Part shown: piece by piece, positions 30,748 to 44,200 of the stretch
How the letters are laid out: each line of letters opens with the position of its first letter
Position numbering within the stretch: position 1 is the first letter of the stretch
Assembly (NCBI RefSeq): GCF_023544715.1
Contig: NZ_JAMJEZ010000004.1
Location: 1-64,000 of the forward strand
DNA length: 64,000 bases
From: Pseudomonas eutrophicaquae
GTDB taxonomy: Bacteria; Pseudomonadota; Gammaproteobacteria; Pseudomonadales; Pseudomonadaceae
Direction: 5' to 3'
Program-made: the position numbers and the translations under genes
Notes under the pieces: generated by a model
Told to the model about the DNA's origin: nothing
What the model saw: only the letters and a program-made list of their open reading frames with translations
The model's database searches: none

Positions 30748-32151
30748 TCAAAAAAGCCGATTGAGGCCATCGAAGGCCGCGACGCGGTAAGCCTCGGCCA
30801 TGGTCGGGTAGTTGAAGGTGGTGTTGATGAAATACTTGATGGTATTCGCCTCCCCCTCCTGGTTCATGATCGCCTGACCGATATGGACGATCTCCGAAGC
30901 CTGATAGCCAAAGCAATGCACCCCCAGAAGCTGCAGGGTCTCGCGATGGAAGAGGATCTTCAGCATGCCGGCACGCTCATTGGAAATCTGCGCACGCGCC
31001 ATCGACTTGAAGAAGGCCTTGCCCACTTCGTAAGGCACCTTGGCATGGGTCAGCTCCTGCTCGGTCTTGCCGATCGAGCTGATCTCGGGAATGGTGTAGA
31101 TCCCGGTCGGCACATCCTCGACGAAATGCCAGCCTTCATAGCCGACATGCTCGGCCATGTTGGCCGCCGCCGAGCGGCCCTGATCGTAAGCGGCACTGGC
31201 CAGGCTCGGCCAGCCGATCACATCGCCCGCCGCATAGATGTTCGTCACGCTGGTGCGATAGTGGCGATCGACATCAATCTGCCCGCGACTGTTGGCCTCA
31301 AGGCCGACATTCTCCAGCGCCAGCTTGTCGGTATTGCCGGTACGGCCGTTGCACCAGAGCAGCGCATCAGCCTTGATCTTCTTGCCGGATTTCAGGTGCA
31401 GGATCACCCCGCTGTCCGTGCCCTCGATGCGCTGATAGTCCTCATTATGGCGAATCAGCACGTTATTGGTACGCAGGTGATAGCTCAGCGCATCGGAGAT
31501 CTCGCGATCGAGGAAGTTGAGCAGCTGGTCACGGGTGTCGATCAGATCGACCAGAACACCCAGGCCGCTGAAGATCGACGCATATTCGCAGCCGATCACC
31601 CCTGCGCCATAGATGATGATCTTGCGTGGAGTGTGGCTGAGGTTGAGGATGGTGTCGCTGTCATAGATGCGCGGATGGCTGAAATCGACATCAGCCGGGC
31701 GATAGGGGCGCGAGCCAGTGGCAATCACCACCTGCTTGGTGATCAGGGTCTCCACCACGCCGTTATGCCCCATCACCTCGATGGTGTTGGCATCGGCAAA
31801 GCTGGCGGTACCGACAAACAGATCAACCCGGTTACGGGCGTAATAGCCAGTGCGCGAGGCGACCTGTTTGGCGATGACCTTTTCCGCGCTCTTGAGCACA
31901 TCCGGGAAGGAGAACCAGCGCGGCTCGCCAATCTGACGAAACATCGGGTTGGTATTGAACTGCAGGATCTGCCGCACCGAGTGACGCAGGGCCTTGGAAG
32001 GGATGGTCCCCAGGTGAGTGCAGTTGCCGCCCACCAGCTTGCGGCTATCCACCACAGCGACCTTGCGTCCGCTCTTGGCAGCGCTCATGGCCGCCCCCTC
32101 ACCCGCCGGGCCTGCACCCAGCACCACCACATCGTAGTTGTAGACAGCCAT
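30748..32151 (-). CDS. sthA: Soluble pyridine nucleotide transhydrogenase
   Basis: SthA reoxidises NADPH with NAD+ in the cytoplasm and balances the two pools. The 467-residue flavoprotein of the pyridine-nucleotide disulfide reductase family has the FAD motif [15 protein letters not shown], then [15 protein letters not shown], where the usual second redox cysteine is replaced, as expected for SthA. ATG 32151 (MAVYNYDVV) has AAGGAGC upstream, which rules against the in-frame extension to 32238. It lies downstream of the nqr operon behind a hairpin. Confidence 0.96.
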   Translation of the reverse strand: MAVYNYDVVVLGAGPAGEGAAMSAAKSGRKVAVVDSRKLVGGNCTHLGTIPSKALRHSVRQILQFNTNPMFRQIGEPRWFSFPDVLKSAEKVIAKQVASRTGYYARNRVDLFVGTASFADANTIEVMGHNGVVETLITKQVVIATGSRPYRPADVDFSHPRIYDSDTILNLSHTPRKIIIYGAGVIGCEYASIFSGLGVLVDLIDTRDQLLNFLDREISDALSYHLRTNNVLIRHNEDYQRIEGTDSGVILHLKSGKKIKADALLWCNGRTGNTDKLALENVGLEANSRGQIDVDRHYRTSVTNIYAAGDVIGWPSLASAAYDQGRSAAANMAEHVGYEGWHFVEDVPTGIYTIPEISSIGKTEQELTHAKVPYEVGKAFFKSMARAQISNERAGMLKILFHRETLQLLGVHCFGYQASEIVHIGQAIMNQEGEANTIKYFINTTFNYPTMAEAYRVAAFDGLNRLF

Positions 32152-32244
32152 CTGCCGCTCCTTATCAACAACAAACCGCAACCCGACCGAGGGGCCTGCG
32201 CCGCACCTCGCCACCGTCACCGGCCGCGCGATGCACAAATGACA

Positions 32245-32268
32245 ACGGGGGCAGTTTCCTGCCCCCGT
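32245..32268 (-). terminator. Hairpin terminator at the end of the nqr operon
   Basis: ACGGGGGCAG (32245-32254), loop TTTC, and its perfect complement (32259-32268) lie 10 nt beyond the nqrM stop. The minus-strand tail (TGTCATTTG) is only modestly T-rich, so termination may be incomplete and allow read-through into sthA. Confidence 0.65.
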
Positions 32269-32277
32269 CGGGATTAT

Positions 32278-32511
32278 TCAACGGCTGCGTGCCGCATCGA
32301 AGGTCTGTACCACCGAGGCCCTGCCGGGCTCCTCGCTGGCCTCTTCGCATTTTTTGGTATCGCCACCACAGATCGGGCACTCATCCTTCTCGATGCCCAG
32401 ATTGGCGATGCCGCCGCAGGAGCCGGCAATCGGTTTGCGGCCCATCAGCACGCCCACCGACATGGCAAGCACCACCAGCAGCATGAATACGAACACCAGT
32501 AACCAGGTCAT
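32278..32511 (-). CDS. nqrM: Na+-NQR maturation protein NqrM
   Basis: A 77-residue membrane protein (DUF539) with an N-terminal helix (about 3-23) followed by four cysteines in SCGGIANLG and DECPICGG and a further Cys. In Vibrio, NqrM is needed to deliver iron to the Cys-ligated centre between NqrD and NqrE. It is the last gene of nqrABCDEF-apbE-nqrM and overlaps apbE by 4 nt. Confidence 0.92.
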   Translation of the reverse strand: MTWLLVFVFMLLVVLAMSVGVLMGRKPIAGSCGGIANLGIEKDECPICGGDTKKCEEASEEPGRASVVQTFDAARSR

Positions 32512-33545
32512 GGGGTTTCCTCCTGCGCCGGGAACAGCGCATCGAATGCGGGACTGGCCTGACTGACAAAACCCTCACCACGGCGCTGCACAAAGAGTGC
32601 CGCCAGCCCCTCACGCTCGGCATAGGCCATGCCTTGCTCGGGGCCAAGGACCATCAGCAGTGTAGACAGTGCGTCCGCCTGCACGGTCTGTGGATGCACC
32701 ACTGTCACCGCGGCCAGGGTATGGCTGATCGGGCGCCCGCTGCGGGGATCGAGGGTATGCGAGTAGCGCTGGCCGTCCTGCTCAAAATAATTACGGTAAT
32801 CACCGGAAGTCGAGACCCCCAGACCATCCAGCGCGAGGATACGCTGCGCCACGCGCTGATCATCCCGCGGGGCTTCCACGGCAATCCGCCAGGCGCTGCT
32901 ATCCGGCTTGCGACCCCGGGCCTTGAGCTCGCCGGTTGCCTCGACCAGGTAGCGGTTCACGCCCTGCTTCTCCAGCCAGTCCGCCATCCGGTCCACCGCG
33001 TAACCGGCGGCCAGACTGTTGAAGTCAAGCTGGATATCCGCCGACTTGCACAGCTGCTCGCCCTCGATGGACAGGAACTGATGGCCGGTACGCTCGCGCG
33101 CCTCGGCAATCGCCTGCGCATCCGGCACCTGCTCGTTGCGCCCGCGCGGGCCAAAGCCCCACAATTTGAGCAGCGGATCCAGGGTAAGATCCAGAGCACC
33201 TTCGCTGGAGCGGTTGAGGGTCTCACCGACCCGCACCAGCTCCAGCACCGCCTCCGGCATCGGCTGGCAGCTGCCCGCCGGCGCCCGGTTGAAGCCTTCG
33301 AGCAGCGAATCATCCCGGTAGGTCGACATCTGCACGTCGATCTCGGCGAGGATGCTCTCGATGCCTTCCTGCAGGTACGCCTGCTCGGGGGTTGCACGGC
33401 TACGCACGTACTTGACGCTGTAGGTGCTGCCCATGGTCGGGCCGGCAAAATGCTCCAGCGACTCGGAAGACCCGCAACCGGCCATGAACGCCGCACAGGC
33501 GACGATTACGGCCGGACGCCACAAGGCTGGCACGCTCAAGATCAA
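32508..33545 (-). CDS. apbE: FAD:protein FMN transferase ApbE
   Basis: ApbE attaches FMN covalently to threonines of NqrB and NqrC. The protein is a lipoprotein: a short hydrophobic N-terminus ends in FMAGCGSS, a lipobox whose Cys would anchor it on the periplasmic side. Core motifs are [32 protein letters not shown] and [12 protein letters not shown]. The reading frame starts at TTG 33545, overlapping the nqrF stop (TTGA); a GTG at 33533 is another option. The call and the operon are secure, the exact start is not. Confidence 0.93.
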   Translation of the reverse strand: MILSVPALWRPAVIVACAAFMAGCGSSESLEHFAGPTMGSTYSVKYVRSRATPEQAYLQEGIESILAEIDVQMSTYRDDSLLEGFNRAPAGSCQPMPEAVLELVRVGETLNRSSEGALDLTLDPLLKLWGFGPRGRNEQVPDAQAIAEARERTGHQFLSIEGEQLCKSADIQLDFNSLAAGYAVDRMADWLEKQGVNRYLVEATGELKARGRKPDSSAWRIAVEAPRDDQRVAQRILALDGLGVSTSGDYRNYFEQDGQRYSHTLDPRSGRPISHTLAAVTVVHPQTVQADALSTLLMVLGPEQGMAYAEREGLAALFVQRRGEGFVSQASPAFDALFPAQEETP

Positions 33546-34765
33546 CCGCCGAAGTCATCGAGCAGGATGTTTTCCCGCTCCACGCCCAGATCGAGCAGCA
33601 TCTTGATCACAGCGGCGTTCATCATCGGCGGGCCGCACATGTAGAACTCGCAATCCTCCGGTGCCGGATGATCCTTCAGGTAGTTCTCGTACAGCACGTT
33701 GTGGATGAAGCCGGTGTAGCCGGTCCAGTTGTCCTCAGGCAGCGGATCGGACAGCGCCAGATGCCACTTGAAGTTGGGGTTCTCGGCCTGCAGCTTGTCG
33801 AACTCCTCGACATAGAACGCCTCGCGCATCGAGCGCGCGCCATACCAGAAGCTGATCTTGCGGGTCGACTTCAGGCGCTTGAGCTGGTCGAAGATGTGCG
33901 AGCGCATCGGCGCCATCCCCGCACCACCACCGATGAACACCATCTCGTTTTCAGTCTCACGGGCGAAGAACTCGCCGAAGGGTCCGTAGACGGTGATCTT
34001 GTCACCCGGCTTGAGGTTGAAGACGAAGGAGGACATCTTGCCGGGCGCAATGTCGTCACGTCCGGGGGGCGGGGAAGCAATACGGATATTGAACTTCACC
34101 AGGCCCTTCTCTTCCGGGTAGTTGGCCATGGAGTAGGCGCGAATGGTGGTTTCATCCACCTTCGACACATAGCGCCACATGTTGAACTTGTCCCAGTCGC
34201 CCCGATACTCAGGCTGGATATCAAAGTCCTTGTAGTTGACCAGGTGCGGCGGGCATTCGAGCTGCACATAGCCACCGGCGCGGAAATCGACATTCTCGCC
34301 TTCGGGCAGGCGCAGGGTCAGCTCCTTGATGAAGGTGGCCACGTTGGGGTTGGACTCCACCGTGCATTCCCACTTCTTCACCCCGAAGACCTCTTCAGGC
34401 ACCTCGATCTTCATGTCCTGCTTGACCGGAGTCTGGCAGGACAGGCGCCAGCCTTCCTTGGCCTCGCGCTTGGTGAAGTGCGACTCCTCGGTGGGCAGCA
34501 TTTCACCGCCTCCCGATTCGACGATGCACTTGCACTGCGCGCAGGTACCGCCACCGCCACAGGCAGAGGACAGGAAGATATTGTTGTCAGCCAGGGTCTG
34601 CAGCAGCTTGCCGCCAGCTGGCACGGTGATGGTGCGCTCACCATTCACCTCGATGGTCACATCACCGCTGGACACCAGCTTGGCGCGGGCCATCAGGATG
34701 ATGAGCACCAGGGCCAGCACGATGGCCGTGAACATGCCGATCGCAAGAAAGACTTCATAGTTCAT
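33542..34765 (-). CDS. nqrF: Na+-translocating NADH:quinone reductase subunit F
   Basis: NqrF is the NADH-oxidising entry subunit. The 407-residue protein has one N-terminal membrane helix (about 5-27), a ferredoxin-like domain with [2Fe-2S] cysteines 69, 75, 78 and 110, and an FNR-like FAD/NADH domain with [21 protein letters not shown] and [13 protein letters not shown] 34765 has AAGGGG upstream and lies 15 nt after nqrE. Confidence 0.97.
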   Translation of the reverse strand: MNYEVFLAIGMFTAIVLALVLIILMARAKLVSSGDVTIEVNGERTITVPAGGKLLQTLADNNIFLSSACGGGGTCAQCKCIVESGGGEMLPTEESHFTKREAKEGWRLSCQTPVKQDMKIEVPEEVFGVKKWECTVESNPNVATFIKELTLRLPEGENVDFRAGGYVQLECPPHLVNYKDFDIQPEYRGDWDKFNMWRYVSKVDETTIRAYSMANYPEEKGLVKFNIRIASPPPGRDDIAPGKMSSFVFNLKPGDKITVYGPFGEFFARETENEMVFIGGGAGMAPMRSHIFDQLKRLKSTRKISFWYGARSMREAFYVEEFDKLQAENPNFKWHLALSDPLPEDNWTGYTGFIHNVLYENYLKDHPAPEDCEFYMCGPPMMNAAVIKMLLDLGVERENILLDDFGG

Positions 34766-34780
34766 CTGTTCACCCCTTCC

Positions 34781-35388
<608 letters not shown>

Positions 35389-35389
<1 letters not shown>

Positions 35390-36054
35390 CAGTAGGCCTC
35401 CTTGGAAACCTGCGGAGCCATCTTGTAGACGGTGGTCTCAACCTGCTCCTTCTTCCAGCTGCGGATGCCCCAGATGAACAGGCCGATCAGGAAGAACGCC
35501 GAGGGCGGCAGCAGCAGCATGCCGTTGGGCTGATACCAGCCGCCGTCATTGATCACCGGGATGATCTCGTAGCCCAGCAGCTTGCCGGCACCAAACAGCT
35601 CGCGGATCACACCCAGCACAATCAGGAAGGCGCTATAGCCCAGACCGTTACCGATGCCGTCAAAGAACGACAGCACCGGCGGGTTCTGCATGGCAAAGGC
35701 CTCGGCACGGCCCATCACGATGCAGTTGGTGATGATCAGGCCGACGAACACCGACAGCTGCTTGGACAGCCCATAGGCATAGGCCTTGAGCAGCTGATCG
35801 ACCACGATCACCAGCGAGGCGATGATCACCATCTGCACGATCATGCGGATCGAGCCAGGAATCTGGCTGCGGATCAGCGAGATGAACAGGTTGGAGAACC
35901 CGGTGACCAGCGTCAGGGCGATGGACATCACCAGCGCGGTCTTGAGGTTGGAGGTCACCGCCAGGGCCGAGCAGATCCCGAGGATCTGCAGGCCGATGGG
36001 GTTGTTATTGAAGACTGGGTTGAGCAGTACTTCCTTGATGGTCGGTTGCGCCAT
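35389..36054 (-). CDS. nqrD: Na+-NQR subunit D
   Basis: A 221-residue integral membrane subunit, homologous to NqrE in inverted topology. The iron-ligand cysteines C28 (LGICSAL) and C111 (ITNCIVMGR) are present. It follows nqrC by 3 nt and overlaps nqrE by one base. Confidence 0.96.
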
Positions 36055-36057
36055 GAA

Positions 36058-36846
36058 TCAGGCCTCCCCGTCACGCAGATGGGCAATGAAGGCGCCGAAG
36101 CCACGCTGGCCGAGCCAGAACTTCAGCAGATTATCGACACCGTTGCTGGTCAGGGTCGCACCCGCCAGGCCATCGACCTGGTGCGTGGCCTGCGGGCTCT
36201 GCGGATCGACGCCGCCCTTGACTACGGCCACCGCCAGCTCACCCTGCTCATCGAACAGGGTCTTGCCCGGCCACTGACCGGTCCACTTCGGATTATCGAC
36301 CTCCCCGCCCAGACCCGGTGTTTCACCGTGCTGGTAGAAGCCGAAACCGACCACGGTGTTCAGGTCACCCTTGAGTGCCATGAAGCCGTAGAGGGTGGAC
36401 CACAGACCGTAACCGCGCACCGGCAGGATTAGGGTATCCAGCTGGCCATCGCGCTCCACCATATATACGGTGGAGAAGCGCTCAAGCCGCTTGATGCCAG
36501 CGATGTCGTCACTGCCCGGCAGCGCGCGGGAGAGCGCCGGATCCTTGGCGGCCTTGAGCGGGTCAAAGCTGCGCGGATCATGGGCATCGGTGAAGCGACC
36601 GGTTTCCAGGTCCACCACGCGCGCCACAATGCGCTCGGCATAGAGCTGCTTGATCTGGTTGGCCGACATGCCCGGCTGGCTCAGCCCGGCAATCGCCAGA
36701 ATGCTGCGCTGCTTGTCGAGCACGCGGTTCTCGACCTGGGTCGGCTTGAGCGCGATGGCCGCCCCGGCCACGAACACCGAGCACACCAGGCAAACCAGCA
36801 GGGCCACCATCAGCGTGCGGGCGGTGGATTCTTTTTGACTAGACAT
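36058..36846 (-). CDS. nqrC: Na+-NQR subunit C
   Basis: A 262-residue protein with one N-terminal membrane helix (about 11-33) and a periplasmic FMN-binding domain. The FMN is attached by ApbE to the Thr of the AGATLTS motif, here T231. Its ATG overlaps the nqrB stop by 8 nt (ATGTCTAG), indicating coupled translation. Confidence 0.96.
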   Translation of the reverse strand: MSSQKESTARTLMVALLVCLVCSVFVAGAAIALKPTQVENRVLDKQRSILAIAGLSQPGMSANQIKQLYAERIVARVVDLETGRFTDAHDPRSFDPLKAAKDPALSRALPGSDDIAGIKRLERFSTVYMVERDGQLDTLILPVRGYGLWSTLYGFMALKGDLNTVVGFGFYQHGETPGLGGEVDNPKWTGQWPGKTLFDEQGELAVAVVKGGVDPQSPQATHQVDGLAGATLTSNGVDNLLKFWLGQRGFGAFIAHLRDGEA

Positions 36847-38050
36847 TGCGTGCCAGCCTCCGCTTGATATTGGCCTGAACGACGAAGTGGTCGATCAGCG
36901 GCGAGAACAGGTTGGCGAACAGGATCGCCAGCATCATGCCTTCCGGGAAGGCCGGGTTGACCACACGGATCAGCACCACCATCAGGCCGATCAGCCCGCC
37001 GAACAGCCACTTGCCGGTATTGGTCATCGACGCGGACACCGGATCAGTGGCCATGAAGAACATGCCAAAGGCAAAGCCGCCCACCACCAGGTGCCAGTAC
37101 CAGGGCATGGCAAACATCGGGTTGGTGTCCGAGCCGAGCAGGTTGAACAGGCTGCTGGTCAGGAACATGCCGATGAACACGCCCGAGACGATGCGCCAGG
37201 AGGCGATGCGGGTCAGCACCAAGAGACCGCCACCGATCAGGATGGCCAGGGTGCTGGTTTCACCCATCGAGCCGTGGATCTTGCCGACAAAGGCGTCCAT
37301 CCAGGTGATGCCACCGGCAATCACGTTCTCGATGCCGCCGGAAGCGGCGAGGCTCAGGGCCGTGGCACCGGTGTAGCCATCCACCGCGGTCCATACCGCA
37401 TCCCCGGACATCTGCGCCGGATAGGCGAAGAACAGGAAGGCACGACCGGTCAGCGCCGGGTTGAGGAAGTTCTTGCCGGTACCGCCGAACACTTCCTTGC
37501 CCAGCACCACGCCAAAGCTGATGCCCAGCGCCGCCTGCCACAGCGGAATGCTCGGCGGCAGGATCAGGGAGAACAGCACGGAGGTGACGAAGAAGCCTTC
37601 GTTGACCTCATGGCGACGGATCGAGGCGAACAGCACTTCCCAGAAGCCGCCGACGATGAACACCGTCAGATAGACCGGCAGAAAATACGCTGCCCCCTGG
37701 ATGAAGTTGTCCCACACGCTGCCGGGATCAAACCCCGCCAGGGCACCGATCAGCGAGAGGCGCACACCGTCCTGAGCATTGAACAGCTCCGGGTTGGCGG
37801 CAAAGATCTGGTTGGCCTGGAAACCGATGTTCCACATGCCAAAGAACATGGCCGGGAAGGTGCACAGCCACACGGTGATCATCATGCGCTTGAGGTCGAG
37901 ACCATCGCGCACGTGAGCCGTGGTGCGGGTCACGCTGGCCGGACGATAGAAGAAGGTATCCACCGCTTCATACAGCGCATACCACTTCTCGTACTTGCCG
38001 CCTTTTTCGAAGTTGTGCTCGATCTTGTCGAGGAATCCACGCAAGGCCAT
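36839..38050 (-). CDS. nqrB: Na+-NQR subunit B
   Basis: The large membrane subunit (403 residues, about ten helices) that forms the sodium path and carries riboflavin plus covalent FMN. The FMN-attachment motif is DGYTGATAL, with T230 as the acceptor. [23 protein letters not shown] is also conserved in the family (longest shared run shown in parts: [18 protein letters not shown]). A strong AGGAGGG within the 3' end of nqrA drives translation, 3 nt after the nqrA stop. Confidence 0.96.
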   Translation of the reverse strand: MALRGFLDKIEHNFEKGGKYEKWYALYEAVDTFFYRPASVTRTTAHVRDGLDLKRMMITVWLCTFPAMFFGMWNIGFQANQIFAANPELFNAQDGVRLSLIGALAGFDPGSVWDNFIQGAAYFLPVYLTVFIVGGFWEVLFASIRRHEVNEGFFVTSVLFSLILPPSIPLWQAALGISFGVVLGKEVFGGTGKNFLNPALTGRAFLFFAYPAQMSGDAVWTAVDGYTGATALSLAASGGIENVIAGGITWMDAFVGKIHGSMGETSTLAILIGGGLLVLTRIASWRIVSGVFIGMFLTSSLFNLLGSDTNPMFAMPWYWHLVVGGFAFGMFFMATDPVSASMTNTGKWLFGGLIGLMVVLIRVVNPAFPEGMMLAILFANLFSPLIDHFVVQANIKRRLARNV

Positions 38051-38053
38051 GGC

Positions 38054-39457
<1,404 letters not shown>

Positions 39458-39495
39458 TCATGTCTCACCTTGCATACAGCCCGGCAGATTGCACG

Positions 39496-39570
39496 CCCGC
39501 AAAAATAATCCGGGCGATTATAAAGAGCTATGAACGACGGTGACCACCGGACCACTGGATTATTTGCGGG
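39496..39570. repeat. Inverted repeat flanking the nqr promoter
   Basis: The left arm CCCGCAAAAATAATCC (39496-39511) and right arm GGATTATTTGCGGG (39557-39570) are complementary apart from two extra A residues. The 45-base interior holds the TATAAT of the nqr promoter and a smaller dyad (GTGACCAC/GGACCAC). AT-rich arms are rare in this DNA. It could be a regulator operator pair or a cruciform-forming element. I see no coding capacity in the 289-base gap from nqrA to gap. Confidence 0.7.
39517..39522 (-). promoter_or_regulatory. Probable -10 box of the nqr operon promoter
   Basis: The minus strand reads TATAAT, a perfect -10 element. The matching -35 region, 17 bases upstream, is poor, which may mean that an activator is needed. 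The leader to nqrA would be about 120 nt. Confidence 0.5.
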
Positions 39571-39634
39571 ACTTGACAAGTCCGCACACACACTAAATAG
39601 ACGACAAAGCGGCATTCCAGAGCAGCAGAAAGCA

Positions 39635-39660
39635 CAACGGGAGCCCAGAGGCTCCCGTTG
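39635..39660 (-). terminator. Intrinsic terminator after the GAPDH gene
   Basis: CAACGGGAGCC (39635-39645), loop CAGA, and GGCTCCCGTTG (39650-39660) make a perfect 11-bp stem 20 nt past the gap stop. The minus-strand tail TGCTTTCTG is moderately T-rich. Confidence 0.75.
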
Positions 39661-39680
39661 CGTACATCACCCGGCGCGGA

Positions 39681-41141
39681 TCAGCGCGGGAAGGCCGGCG
39701 GGTTGACCCCAGCCATATCTTCAAGCACACGCACCACCTGGCAGCTGTAGCCGAACTCGTTGTCGTACCAGACGTACAGCACGACACGGTTGTCGTTGAC
39801 GATGGTCGCCTCGGCATCCACCACACCGGCATGGCGCGAGCCCACGAAGTCGCTGGAGACCACTTCCGGCGAATTGGTGAAGTCGATCTGCTTGCTCAGC
39901 TCCGAGTGCAGCGCCATGTGACGCAGGTACTCGTTGACTTCCTCGCGGCTGGTGGACTGCTCCAGCGTCAGATTGAGGATCGCCATCGACACGTTCGGTG
40001 TCGGCACACGGATCGCGTTGCCGGTCAGCTTGCCCTTGAGCTCAGGCATGGCCTTGGCAGCAGCGGTCGCGGCACCGGTCTCAGTGATCACCATGTTCAG
40101 CGGCGCACTGCGACCACGACGGTTGCCCTTGTGGAAGTTATCGATCAGGTTCTGATCATTGGTGTAGGAGTGCACGGTCTCGACGTGACCATGCACGATG
40201 CCGAACTTGTCGTACACCGCCTTGAGCACCGGCACGATGGCATTGGTGGTGCAGGAAGCGGCGGAGAGGATCTTGTCGTCGGCACTGATCAACTGATGGT
40301 TGATGCCGTGCACGATGTTCTTGATCTCGCCTTTGCCCGGCGCGGTGAGGATCACACGAGCGGCACCCGGGCACTTGAGGTGCTGAGCCAGACCTTCGGC
40401 ATCGCGCCACTTACCGGTGTTATCGACAATGATGGCGTTGTTGATGCCATAGGTGGTGTAATCAACGGTGGTCGGATCGTTGGAGTAGATCACCTGGATC
40501 AGGTTGCCATTGGCGAGGATGGTGTTGTTTTCTTCGTCGATGGTGATGGTGCCGTTGAAGGAGCCATGCACCGAGTCGCGGCGCAGCAGGCTGGCCCGCT
40601 TGACCAGATCATTGGCTGCGCCCTTGCGCACCACGATGGCGCGCAGACGCAGACCGTCACCGCCACCGACCTTCTCGATCAGGATGCGCGCCAGCAGACG
40701 GCCGATGCGGCCAAAGCCGTAGAGCACCACATCGGTGCCTTCGCGCTTCTCGCTGCCGAGCTTACCGACCACATCGGCAAGCTCAGCACGCACGAACTCT
40801 TCAACGCTGCGACCGTTGCCTTCCTGCTTGAACTTGACCGCCATGCGGCCCAGATCCACGGAGGCGGCGCCCAGCTTGAGGCTGGCCATCGCCTGCAGCA
40901 GCGGGAAGGTCTCGCGCACCGACAGCTCGGCGTCATCGATCTGGCGGGCAAAGCGATGTGCCTTGAGGATGCCGACCACCGAGCGGTTGATCAGGCTGCG
41001 ACCGTAGATCGAGGTGACCACATTGTTGTTGCGGTAGAGCTGACCGATCAGCGGGATCATGGCCTCGGCGAGGGCCTCACGATCAATCCACTCACCGAGA
41101 CACTGTTCGGGCTTCTGGCTCACGAGCGATACCTTCCACAA
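39681..41141 (-). CDS. gap: Long-form glyceraldehyde-3-phosphate dehydrogenase
   Basis: A 486-residue GAPDH with about 130 extra N-terminal residues ahead of the usual Rossmann domain (YGFGRIGRLLARIL). The catalytic Cys297 is in SAASCTTNAIVP, followed by HSYTND and the C-terminal VWYDNEFGYSCQV. This long form is typical of Pseudomonas (PA3001 position, beside mfd) and coexists with normal-length GAPDHs. The reaction, oxidation of glyceraldehyde-3-phosphate with NAD(P)+, is inferred from the conserved active site. What the N-terminal part does is not known to me. The ATG at 41141 faces the divergent mfd promoter. Confidence 0.9.
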   Translation of the reverse strand: MWKVSLVSQKPEQCLGEWIDREALAEAMIPLIGQLYRNNNVVTSIYGRSLINRSVVGILKAHRFARQIDDAELSVRETFPLLQAMASLKLGAASVDLGRMAVKFKQEGNGRSVEEFVRAELADVVGKLGSEKREGTDVVLYGFGRIGRLLARILIEKVGGGDGLRLRAIVVRKGAANDLVKRASLLRRDSVHGSFNGTITIDEENNTILANGNLIQVIYSNDPTTVDYTTYGINNAIIVDNTGKWRDAEGLAQHLKCPGAARVILTAPGKGEIKNIVHGINHQLISADDKILSAASCTTNAIVPVLKAVYDKFGIVHGHVETVHSYTNDQNLIDNFHKGNRRGRSAPLNMVITETGAATAAAKAMPELKGKLTGNAIRVPTPNVSMAILNLTLEQSTSREEVNEYLRHMALHSELSKQIDFTNSPEVVSSDFVGSRHAGVVDAEATIVNDNRVVLYVWYDNEFGYSCQVVRVLEDMAGVNPPAFPR

Positions 41142-41210
41142 GTAGGTGCTGAAAAAAGGGCCTGTATTATGACCACGAGCGCGCTGCCGGGCAACGCGCG
41201 CGCGCCAGCA

Positions 41211-41240
41211 CTGACAGACACCCGGACAGCCCGCTAGAAT
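41211..41240 (+). promoter_or_regulatory. Predicted mfd promoter
   Basis: CTGACA (41211-41216), an 18-base spacer and TAGAAT (41235-41240) precede the GTG start of mfd by 31 nt. It lies in the 130-base divergent gap between the long-form gap gene and mfd. Confidence 0.6.
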
Positions 41241-41271
41241 CGGCCGCTTTCATCGCCACCCAGAGCCGATC

Positions 41272-44200
41272 GTGACCGTACTGCGTCTTCCCAGCCTGCC
41301 GGCGGCTGCCGGCAAACAGCACTGGGGCAATCTGCCCGGTGCTGCCCAGAGCCTGGCGATTGCCGAGGCCGCCAGTGCCGCCGGGCGCTTCACCCTGCTG
41401 CTCACCGAAGGCAGTGCCAGCGCCGAGCGCCTTGAGCAGGAGCTGCGCTTCTTTGCGCCGAACCTGCCGGTGCTGCATTTTCCGGACTGGGAAACCCTGC
41501 CCTACGATGTGTTCTCCCCGCACCAGGACATCATCTCCCAGCGCATCGCCACCCTCTACCAGCTGCCGGGACTGAGCCACGGCATTCTGGTGGTGCCGAT
41601 TGCCACCGCCCTGCAGCGCCTGGCACCGCCGGCCTTCCTGCTCGGCTCAAGCCTGGTGCTGGATGTCGGTCAGCGTCTGGATGTCGAGGCCACGCGCACG
41701 CGCCTGGAGGCGGCGGGCTATCGCTGCGTGGAAACCGTCTATGAGCACGGCGAGTTCGCGGTGCGCGGTGCGCTGATCGACCTTTACCCGATGGGCAGCA
41801 CCCTGCCCTACCGCATCGACCTGTTCGATGAGGAAATCGAAACCCTGCGCACCTTCGATCCCGAGACCCAGCGCTCGATCGAGAAGGTCGAGTCGATTCG
41901 CCTGCTGCCAGGACGCGAGTTCCCGTTGGAGAAAAAGGCCGTCGCCGATTTTCGCGCACGTTTTCGCGAGCGTTTTGACGTCGACTACCGGCGCTGCCCG
42001 CTGTATCAGGATCTGTCCAGCGGCCTGACGCCGGCTGGCATCGAGTACTACCTGCCGCTGTTTTTCGAGCAGACCGCAACCCTGTTCGACTACCTGCCGG
42101 CCAATACCCAGGTGTTCTCCCTGCCCGGCATCGAGCAGGCCGCCGAGCACTTCTGGCAGGATGCGCGCAGCCGCTTCGAGGAGCGGCGCGTCGATCCGCA
42201 GCGCCCGCTGCTGCCGCCCGCTGAGCTGTTTCTGCCGGTCGAGGACTGCTTCGCCCGCCTGAAAAAATGGCTGCGGGTGGTGATCGATGAGCGTGATCTG
42301 GAGCCTGGCGTCGGCCGCGAGCGCTTCACCGCCCGGGCGCTGCCGGATCTGGCCATTCAGGCCAAGAGCGGCGAGCCGCTGGCCGCGCTGCGCCGTTTTG
42401 TCGAGCAATATCCCGGACGCATCCTGTTCTGCGCCGAATCGGCAGGTCGGCGCGAGGTGCTGCTGGAGCTGCTGGCCCGCCTGCATCTGCGCCCCCGCGA
42501 GGTCGAGGGCTGGGCGGCGTTCATCGCCAGCGACGAGCGGCTGGCCATCAGCATCGCGCCGCTGGATGAAGGCCTGCTGCTGGATGAGCTGGCACTGATC
42601 CCGGAAAGCCCGCTGTTCGGTCAGCGGGTCATGCAGCGCCGCCGCCGTGAGCGCAGCCCCGGCGCCAGCGACAACGTGATCAAGAACCTCACCGAGCTGC
42701 GCGAAGGCGCGCCGGTGGTGCATCTGGATCATGGCGTGGGCCGCTACCTGGGCCTGGTGACCATGGAGTTTGACGGCCAGAGCGCCGAGTTCCTCGCTCT
42801 GCAGTATGCCGACGAGGCCAAGCTCTATGTGCCGGTCTCCAGCCTGCACCTGATTGCCCGCTACACCGGCAGTGATGATGCCCTGGCCCCGCTGCATCGC
42901 CTCGGCTCGGAAGTCTGGCAGAAGGCCAAGCGCAAGGCTGCCGAACAGGTGCGCGATGTGGCCGCCGAGCTGCTGGATGTCTACGCGCGCCGCGCTGCCC
43001 GCGCAGGCTTTGCCTTCAATGATCCGCAGACCGATTACGCCACCTTCGCTGCCGGTTTCCCCTTCGAGGAAACCCCCGACCAGCAGGCGGCCATCGACGC
43101 GGTGCGCGCCGACATGCTGGCCGGCAAGCCGATGGATCGTCTGGTCTGCGGCGATGTCGGCTTCGGCAAGACCGAGGTGGCGATGCGCGCCGCCTTTATC
43201 GCCGTGCACAGCGGCAAGCAGGTGGCGGTGCTGGTACCGACCACCCTGCTCGCCCAGCAGCACTACAACAGCTTCCGCGACCGCTTCGCCGACTGGCCGG
43301 TGAAGGTCGAGGTGATGAGCCGCTTCAAGTCCGCCAAGGATGTGGAAGCCGCGGTGCAAAAGCTCGCCGACGGGCAGATCGACATCGTGATCGGCACCCA
43401 CAAGCTGCTGCAGGATGAGGTGCAGTTCAAGGATCTCGGGCTGGTGATCATCGATGAGGAGCACCGCTTCGGGGTGCGCCAGAAAGAGCAGCTCAAGGCG
43501 CTGCGCAGCGAGGTGGACATCCTCACCCTGACCGCCACACCGATCCCGCGCACCCTGAACCTGGCGGTGTCGGGGATGCGCGATCTGTCGATCATCGCCA
43601 CCCCGCCGGCGCGCCGGCTGTCGGTGCGCACCTTCGTGCTGGAGGCCAACCAGCCGAGCATCAAGGAAGCGCTGCTGCGCGAGCTGCTGCGCGGCGGTCA
43701 GGTCTATTACCTGCACAACGATGTGAAGACCATCGAGAAGTGTGCGAGCGAGCTGGCCGAGCTGGTGCCCGAGGCGCGCATTGGCATCGGCCACGGACAG
43801 ATGCGCGAGCGCGAGCTGGAACAGGTGATGAGCGACTTCTACCACAAGCGCTTCAACGTGCTGGTCGCCTCGACCATCATCGAGACCGGCATCGACGTGC
43901 CCAGCGCCAACACCATCATCATCGAGCGCGCCGACAAGTTCGGCCTGGCCCAGCTGCACCAGCTGCGCGGCCGGGTCGGGCGCAGCCACCACCAGGCCTA
44001 TGCCTACCTGCTCACCCCGCCGCGCAAGCAGATGACCGAGGACGCGCAGAAGCGTCTGGAAGCCATCGCCAACGCCCAGGACCTCGGTGCCGGCTTCGTG
44101 CTGGCCACCCACGATCTGGAGATCCGCGGCGCCGGCGAGCTGCTCGGCGAGGGCCAGAGCGGGCAGATCCAGGCGGTCGGCTTCACCCTGTACATGGAAA

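Noticed and set aside
39573-39602. TTGACA at 39573-39578 considered as a plus-strand promoter
   Set aside because: No good -10 follows at 16-18 bases, and no gene on the plus strand lies downstream before mfd.
41647-44112. An 821-codon open frame opposite mfd
   Set aside because: The composition is His/Gln/Leu-rich, as expected for the complement of GC-rich codons. No domain or ribosome binding site is visible.
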